Shown here: positions 6,790 through 10,174 of the stretch, piece by piece
Position numbering within the stretch: position 1 is the first letter of the stretch
Layout: every line of letters begins with the position of its first letter
Assembly (NCBI GenBank): GCA_003449615.1
Contig: DMHA01000085.1
Span: 1-10,174 of the forward strand
Direction of reading: 5' to 3'
DNA length: 10,174 nt
Source of the DNA: Flavobacterium sp.
Lineage (GTDB): Bacteria; Bacteroidota; Bacteroidia; Flavobacteriales; Flavobacteriaceae
Notes under the pieces: generated by a model
Databases searched by the model: none
The model's input: the letters and a program-made list of their open reading frames with translations, nothing else
Told to the model about the DNA's origin: nothing
Position numbers and translations under genes: made by a program

Positions 6790-6961
6790 ATATGTAAATT
6801 TTAATTTTTTATCGGTCATATATGGTATCGCCTTTTCAATTATTGGTGTTTATCTCACAATGTATTATTTTCATCGGAGTTCGATGATTATTCAATTGTT
6901 TGCAACAAACTTCCTGTTAGTGGCGATTTCATTTTTTTGAAGTTTAAGTTATTTTGTACCC

Positions 6962-6991
6962 TAAAGTTAAGCATAAAAAATGAATCAACAA
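6962..6991 (-). promoter_or_regulatory. weak promoter candidate for the universal stress gene
   Basis: Read on the minus strand, TTG (6991-6989) is followed after 19 bases by TAACTTTA (6969-6962), which differs from the Bacteroidota -7 element TAnnTTTG only at the last base. The spacing fits the -33/-7 layout. It would give a long leader of about 165 bases. In such AT-rich DNA a match of this quality can occur by chance. Confidence 0.25.
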
Positions 6992-6995
6992 TATT

Positions 6996-7019
6996 AATTA
7001 TCAGATGTTTATGATAATT
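6996..7019. repeat. inverted repeat downstream of the MutS-like gene
   Basis: Perfect 8-base arms (AATTATCA at 6996-7003, TGATAATT at 7012-7019) flank an 8-base spacer. The stem is AT-rich and no U-run follows on the minus strand, so it is at best a weak terminator for the MutS-like gene. It could instead be a protein-binding site. The 8-base spacer between TGAT-like cores does not fit an FNR site. Confidence 0.4.
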
Positions 7020-7038
7020 TTATAGTTTGAGAGTTTAA

Positions 7039-7092
7039 AAGTTTAAAATGGTTTAAGAGTTTAAAATGGTTTAAGAGTTTAAAATGGTTTAA
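7039..7092. repeat. 18-bp tandem repeat, three copies, reaching the MutS-like stop codon
   Basis: The unit GAGTTTAAAATGGTTTAA is present at 7057-7074 and 7075-7092 as exact copies, and at 7039-7056 with one change in the first base. A partial copy, GAGTTTAAAA, precedes at 7031-7040. The last unit includes the TAA stop codon (minus strand, 7091-7089) of the MutS-like gene, so the repeat array begins at the very end of that gene. It is an AT-rich minisatellite that could vary in copy number without changing the protein. Confidence 0.85.
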
Positions 7093-8861
7093 ATGACTCC
7101 AATTTTTTTCATCAAGAAAGTGGCACTTTTATTTTTGCAAATACCATCACGCAAAATAAAGTCAAAATGCAAGTCATTATTGATAATTTCGACTTCAAAA
7201 CATTTATTAATTAATGTTTTTGGATATTCGTTTGGGGTCAAGCAAACTTCAATATCGTGCGTGGCAATAGCCCCAATGGCATTTTTGGCAATCACTTTTT
7301 TGATCACTTCGATTGTACCGTTTCGTTTATCGTCTGAATTGGTTCCTCTTAAAATTTCGTCTAATAAAACAAAAGCAGGTTGCTGCTCTAATTCGTCCAT
7401 AATTTGTTTCAAACGCTTGATTTCGGCAAAGAAATAGGATTCGCTATCAGACAAAGAATCTGATAATCGCATCGATACTAAAACCGGCATCGGATGGACA
7501 TTGGCTTTGGTCGCACAAACCGCTGCGCCCATTCCGGTCAGAATCATATTGACACCCAAGCTTCTGAGAAAAGTACTTTTACCTGACATATTGGAACCCG
7601 TCAAAATCATAAAAGATTGAGGTTGAAAATCGATGTCGTTCCCTACCCTATTTTTTCTTGAAAGCAAAGGATGACTTAAATTAGAAAACGAAATTTCGTA
7701 ATTGGAATTCAATTCTGGGAAAACAAAATCAGGATTATTGTAAGACACATTCGCCAAACTATTTAGCATTTCGAATTCGCCAATTGCATTGAGCCAATCT
7801 TCCAATACTGATGCGTGTTGGTTTTTCCATTCAATCAAGGATTTAAAAATGTGCAAATTGTATAAAAAAGTTCCGTTGAACAAAATGCCGGTCACAAAAT
7901 TTTGAATGGTATCCATACTCGAAAACAAAGCAGCCAAACGTTTGAGATGTACACTTGCATTTTCATTTTCATAAATCAACTGCTTTTGCAAAAGAATTAG
8001 TTTCTCAGCCTTAAAATCTTCCTTTTCAATTTTTTGAAGCAATAAGCCATATTGCGAAATGAGTTTGTCGATATTGGAAGAATGAGCCATTTCGAGTTGG
8101 ATTCTTTTTATAAATAGGCCTAAAAAACCAAGATTAAATACAAAAATTAAACTCAATACTTTTAGAAAAACTGCATTGGAAGTAATCCAATATAGTATTG
8201 CAAATACTAAAAAAAGTATAGGTGAAAGTATCGAAATCCAAACACTCATTTTCGATAAGGGTGTGCTGTTGAATTTAGTCCATTTCAGTAGCGATAGATA
8301 GGCTTGTTTAGTATCTTGACTTATTTTGGCCAAAGCCGAAAAATCCTGTCGCCAATGTATTTTTTCTGTTAACTCCTTTATAGCTTGTTGATTATCAATG
8401 ATTTGTTCGTTCGGCAATAGCGTCAAACATTGTTTTGCTAATGTTTTTTTGCCAATAAAAGTGGCTGTTCTGTTCAAATTTTGAAACAAAGAATGGTTTC
8501 CAAATATATCCAAATCATAAGCGTAAGGATGATGAAAATCAATAAATTCCTCTCCGCTTTCAAAAGGGAGTTTGTTGTTTTCCAAATAATCAATTTCATC
8601 AGTGTTGATAGAAATAAGCGCTTCTTTCATTTTTATTTGAAATTGCAACTTGCTATGAAATCGCATCAATATAAAAAAAGCGATAAGGCAGAAAATAGAT
8701 GAGAACAGAAATAAAATATTACTTTCTTGAAGGTAATTGTACCCTAAAATCAAAAAAAGGACAATACTCGCCAAACGAAGCAGACTGATGGTATTGTATT
8801 TGGTTTTGGTTTTAGATAATTCCTGCGAATATTTTAGGCTTCTTGACTTGTATGCTTCCAT
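7089..8861 (-). CDS. membrane-anchored MutS-like ATPase of unknown function
   Basis: This 590-residue protein has a C-terminal MutS domain V ATPase (about 385-590) but no N-terminal mismatch-recognition domain. Walker A is G422-SNMSGKST; Walker B is FVLLDE at 497-502 (D501, E502) followed by RGTNSDD; the helix region with DSLSDSESYFFAE (468-480) and the His loop THD (534-536) match MutS. Predicted membrane helices lie at about 27-45, 49-67, 206-226 and 231-251, with a helical MutS core-like region (about 260-370) between. Canonical MutS is soluble and over 800 residues, so mismatch repair is not a safe assignment. Similar membrane MutS-like proteins are, to my knowledge, widespread in Bacteroidota and uncharacterised. 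It starts at the ATG at 8861, divergent from mnmE; the usp gene lies 300 bases downstream on the same strand. Confidence 0.88.
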   Translation of the reverse strand: MEAYKSRSLKYSQELSKTKTKYNTISLLRLASIVLFLILGYNYLQESNILFLFSSIFCLIAFFILMRFHSKLQFQIKMKEALISINTDEIDYLENNKLPFESGEEFIDFHHPYAYDLDIFGNHSLFQNLNRTATFIGKKTLAKQCLTLLPNEQIIDNQQAIKELTEKIHWRQDFSALAKISQDTKQAYLSLLKWTKFNSTPLSKMSVWISILSPILFLVFAILYWITSNAVFLKVLSLIFVFNLGFLGLFIKRIQLEMAHSSNIDKLISQYGLLLQKIEKEDFKAEKLILLQKQLIYENENASVHLKRLAALFSSMDTIQNFVTGILFNGTFLYNLHIFKSLIEWKNQHASVLEDWLNAIGEFEMLNSLANVSYNNPDFVFPELNSNYEISFSNLSHPLLSRKNRVGNDIDFQPQSFMILTGSNMSGKSTFLRSLGVNMILTGMGAAVCATKANVHPMPVLVSMRLSDSLSDSESYFFAEIKRLKQIMDELEQQPAFVLLDEILRGTNSDDKRNGTIEVIKKVIAKNAIGAIATHDIEVCLTPNEYPKTLINKCFEVEIINNDLHFDFILRDGICKNKSATFLMKKIGVI

Positions 8862-8878
8862 TTTTTTCTAATATTTCA

Positions 8879-8886
8879 CAAATATG
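8879..8886 (-). promoter_or_regulatory. -7-like element for the MutS-like gene
   Basis: On the minus strand 8886-8879 reads CATATTTG, 7 of 8 positions of TAnnTTTG, ending 17 bases before the ATG. This would give a leader of roughly 10 bases. No -33 TTG is evident at the expected distance, so the call is weak. Confidence 0.3.
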
Positions 8887-8911
8887 GGGATTGAACGGTA
8901 TACTAATTAAA

Positions 8912-8974
8912 GCTTCTCGATACTATTTTTATAGTAAAGCTGTCGCATTACTATAAAAATCACTCGAAGTGACG
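8912..8974. repeat. hairpin repeat in the divergent mutS-like/mnmE intergenic region
   Basis: Perfect 12-base arms (ATTTTTATAGTA at 8925-8936, TACTATAAAAAT at 8949-8960) surround a 12-base loop. Outside them, CTTCTCGA (8913-8920) faces CTCGAAG (8963-8969), giving a second, imperfect pairing. The right end TCGAAGTGACG and left end GCTTCTCGATA resemble the edges of an interspersed repeat I recall from Flavobacterium genomes (TTCGAGTGA ... TATCGAGAA); this is memory, not a search. It sits between divergent genes, so it is not a terminator for either, and no transposase is present. A non-autonomous palindromic element is the best guess. Confidence 0.6.
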
Positions 8975-9059
8975 GTTTGGTTGAGAATAAAGGTAATAAT
9001 GTCTGTTATCTCTTTAAACGCTTTCAAATATTTTAAAATAGAAACTTATTCAGATTTAG

Positions 9060-9067
9060 TACCTTTG
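9060..9067 (+). promoter_or_regulatory. -7 promoter element for mnmE
   Basis: TACCTTTG is a full match to TAnnTTTG. It lies 18 bases before the mnmE ATG, so transcription would begin around 9072-9075 with a short leader. No clear -33 TTG is found about 19 bases upstream. It supports the mnmE start at 9086 over an in-frame ATG at 8999, which would lie upstream of this promoter. Confidence 0.5.
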
Positions 9068-9085
9068 ACCCCAATACAAAATACT

Positions 9086-10174
9086 ATGTTACACAACGAT
9101 TCTATAGTGGCACTTGCCACACCCTCAGGAGCTGGAGCCATTGCCATCATTCGAGTTTCTGGTGAAGACGCCATTACTATAGGGAATGCTGTTTTTAAAT
9201 CCATTAAAAACAAAGATTTGACCCAACAAAAATCCCATACCTTGCATTTGGGGCATATTTTGGACAACAACAAAACGCTGGACGAAGTGTTGGTTTCTAT
9301 TTTCAAAGGGCCTCACTCCTACACTGGCGAAAATACTATCGAAATTTCCTGTCACGGTTCGACTTATATTCAGCAACAAATTATACAGTTATTACTTCGA
9401 AAGGGCTGTCGAATGGCCAATCCTGGAGAATTTACGCTGAGAGCGTTTTTGAACGGCAAACTCGATTTGTCACAAGCCGAAGCCGTAGCTGATTTAATCT
9501 CCTCGGACAATGAAGCCAGCCACCAAATAGCAATGCAACAAATGCGTGGTGGTTTTTCGAACGAAATTGCCAAACTTAGGGAAGAACTTTTGAATTTTGC
9601 CTCACTGATTGAACTCGAACTGGACTTTGCCGAAGAAGATGTGGAATTTGCCGACCGAACCCAATTTCACGAATTATTGAATAGAATTGAGTTTGTTTTG
9701 AAACGATTAATCGATTCATTTGCCGTGGGGAATGTTATCAAGAACGGAATCCCGGTTGCCATTGTGGGCGAACCCAACGTTGGAAAATCAACGCTTTTGA
9801 ATGCATTATTAAATGAAGAACGCGCTATAGTTTCGCACATTGCAGGAACCACTCGGGACACGATCGAAGATGAATTGGTTATTGGTGGCATTGGCTTTCG
9901 ATTTATAGATACGGCTGGAATTCGTGAAACCGAAGACCATATCGAAAGCATTGGCATTCGCAAAACTTTTGAAAAAATAGAGCAGGCTCAGGTCATAATT
10001 TATTTATTAGATAGCAGTTTGCAGGTGGCAGATGGCAGTTTGCAGATGAACCAAATCGAAATCGAAAAAATAAAGAATCAATTTCCCTTGAAACCTCTTA
10101 TTATTGTGGGCAATAAATCGGATTTGCTTTCCAAAAATGAAGCTAAAAATCTGAAATCTACAATCTACAATCTA
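9086..10174 (+). CDS. mnmE: tRNA uridine-5-carboxymethylaminomethyl modification GTPase MnmE (3' end cut)
   Basis: The window holds the first 363 residues of a family usually near 450-470 long. MnmE works with MnmG to modify U34 of certain tRNAs. The N-terminal folate-binding domain starts [21 protein letters not shown], and the [21 protein letters not shown] segment (114-134) is typical. The GTPase domain shows G1 GEPNVGKST (228-236), G2 TTRDT (255-259), G3 DTAG (275-278) and G4 NKSD (343-346). The C-terminal helical domain and its CxGK motif lie beyond the edge. I chose ATG 9086 because the family starts one to six residues before DxIVALATP and a -7 element ends 18 bases upstream; an in-frame ATG at 8999 would add 29 unrelated residues. 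Two short repeats lie in the GTPase domain near residues 310-322 and 355-363. Confidence 0.96.
   Translation, partial: MLHNDSIVALATPSGAGAIAIIRVSGEDAITIGNAVFKSIKNKDLTQQKSHTLHLGHILDNNKTLDEVLVSIFKGPHSYTGENTIEISCHGSTYIQQQIIQLLLRKGCRMANPGEFTLRAFLNGKLDLSQAEAVADLISSDNEASHQIAMQQMRGGFSNEIAKLREELLNFASLIELELDFAEEDVEFADRTQFHELLNRIEFVLKRLIDSFAVGNVIKNGIPVAIVGEPNVGKSTLLNALLNEERAIVSHIAGTTRDTIEDELVIGGIGFRFIDTAGIRETEDHIESIGIRKTFEKIEQAQVIIYLLDSSLQVADGSLQMNQIEIEKIKNQFPLKPLIIVGNKSDLLSKNEAKNLKSTIYNL
10013..10048 (+). repeat. 21-bp-period direct repeat inside mnmE
   Basis: AGCAGTTTGCAGGTG (10013-10027) recurs as GGCAGTTTGCAGATG (10034-10048), 13 of 15 bases identical, at a 21-base period. The period is seven codons, so the frame is kept and the peptide reads [12 protein letters not shown]. 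It lies in the loop after the LLD strand, between G3 and G4 of the GTPase domain, where MnmE proteins vary in length. Confidence 0.7.
10148..10174 (+). repeat. 7-bp tandem repeat inside mnmE, cut by window end
   Basis: AATCTGA, AATCTAC, AATCTAC and AATCTA follow head to tail from 10148 to the window edge. The 7-base period is not a multiple of three, so gain or loss of one unit would shift the mnmE frame. It lies just after the G4 motif NKSD. The total copy number is unknown because the array may continue past the edge. Confidence 0.7.

Larger units (their letters stand above)
6790..7088. other. non-coding spacer between MutS-like gene and usp gene
   Basis: About 300 bases separate the two minus-strand genes. 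I see no ORF worth calling. Recognisable items are a small dyad at 6898-6910 (GTTTG-CAA-CAAAC), a weak promoter candidate for the usp gene at 6962-6991, an inverted repeat at 6996-7019, and the 18-base tandem repeat that starts at 7039. The gap and the lack of a strong terminator leave it open whether the two genes share a transcript. Confidence 0.5.

Noticed and set aside
6179..6797. Plus-strand frames opposite the universal stress gene
   Set aside because: They are antisense shadows of a clear USP protein.
6881..6894. Fnr-like TGATTATTCA upstream of the usp gene
   Set aside because: The spacing between half-sites is TGA-N4-TCA instead of TGA-N6-TCA, and the outer bases do not match.
8999..9085. 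In-frame ATG at 8999 extending MnmE by 29 residues
   Set aside because: The extra residues match nothing in the family, and the -7 element at 9060-9067 lies after this ATG.
9046..9963. Several minus-strand frames of 67-98 codons
   Set aside because: They are antisense to mnmE, whose motifs are unmistakable.
1..10174. Search by eye for CRISPR arrays, tRNA, rRNA, insertion-sequence genes and phage genes
   Set aside because: Nothing of these kinds was seen; the repeats present are too short or too few to be a CRISPR array.

Overview
The window is AT-rich DNA that reads like a Flavobacteriia (Bacteroidota) chromosome, most likely Flavobacterium or a close relative. The evidence is a ccoN-ccoO gene fusion, a monoheme CcoP, the order ccoS-ccoNO-ccoQ-ccoP-ccoG-ccoH, A-rich leaders without Shine-Dalgarno sites, and promoters with the Bacteroidota TAnnTTTG -7 element. 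The assignment rests on recognition; no database was searched.

Region 1 (1-5960, + strand) is a cbb3-type (high-affinity, microaerobic) cytochrome oxidase locus. It holds ccoS (151-348), fused ccoNO (378-2555), a short ccoQ (2564-2743), ccoP (2814-3749), a terminator, then ccoG (3990-5408) and ccoH (5433-5882), closed by a strong terminator. CcoNO and CcoP carry the catalytic haem/copper site and the c-type haems that feed it. CcoQ is the small accessory subunit. CcoG, CcoH and CcoS serve copper handling and assembly. The locus appears to be two transcription units. Each is preceded by a Crp/Fnr-type dyad whose centre lies 29.5 bases before the start of a -7-like element, a geometry that fits class II activation.

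Region 2 (5959-8861, - strand) holds a two-domain universal stress protein (convergent with ccoH and sharing its terminator) and a 590-residue membrane-anchored MutS-like ATPase of unknown role. About 300 bases separate them, containing an inverted repeat and an 18-bp tandem repeat that runs into the MutS-like stop codon.

Region 3 (8862-10174) is a divergent intergenic region with a hairpin repeat, followed by mnmE (tRNA-modification GTPase), which runs off the right edge. The GTPase domain of mnmE contains two short repeats: a 21-bp in-frame repeat and a 7-bp tandem repeat cut by the window end.

I found no CRISPR array, tRNA, rRNA, transposase or phage gene. The main content is a well-known respiratory system. 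The less ordinary points are the shared promoter geometry, the small repeats in and between genes, and the membrane MutS homologue.
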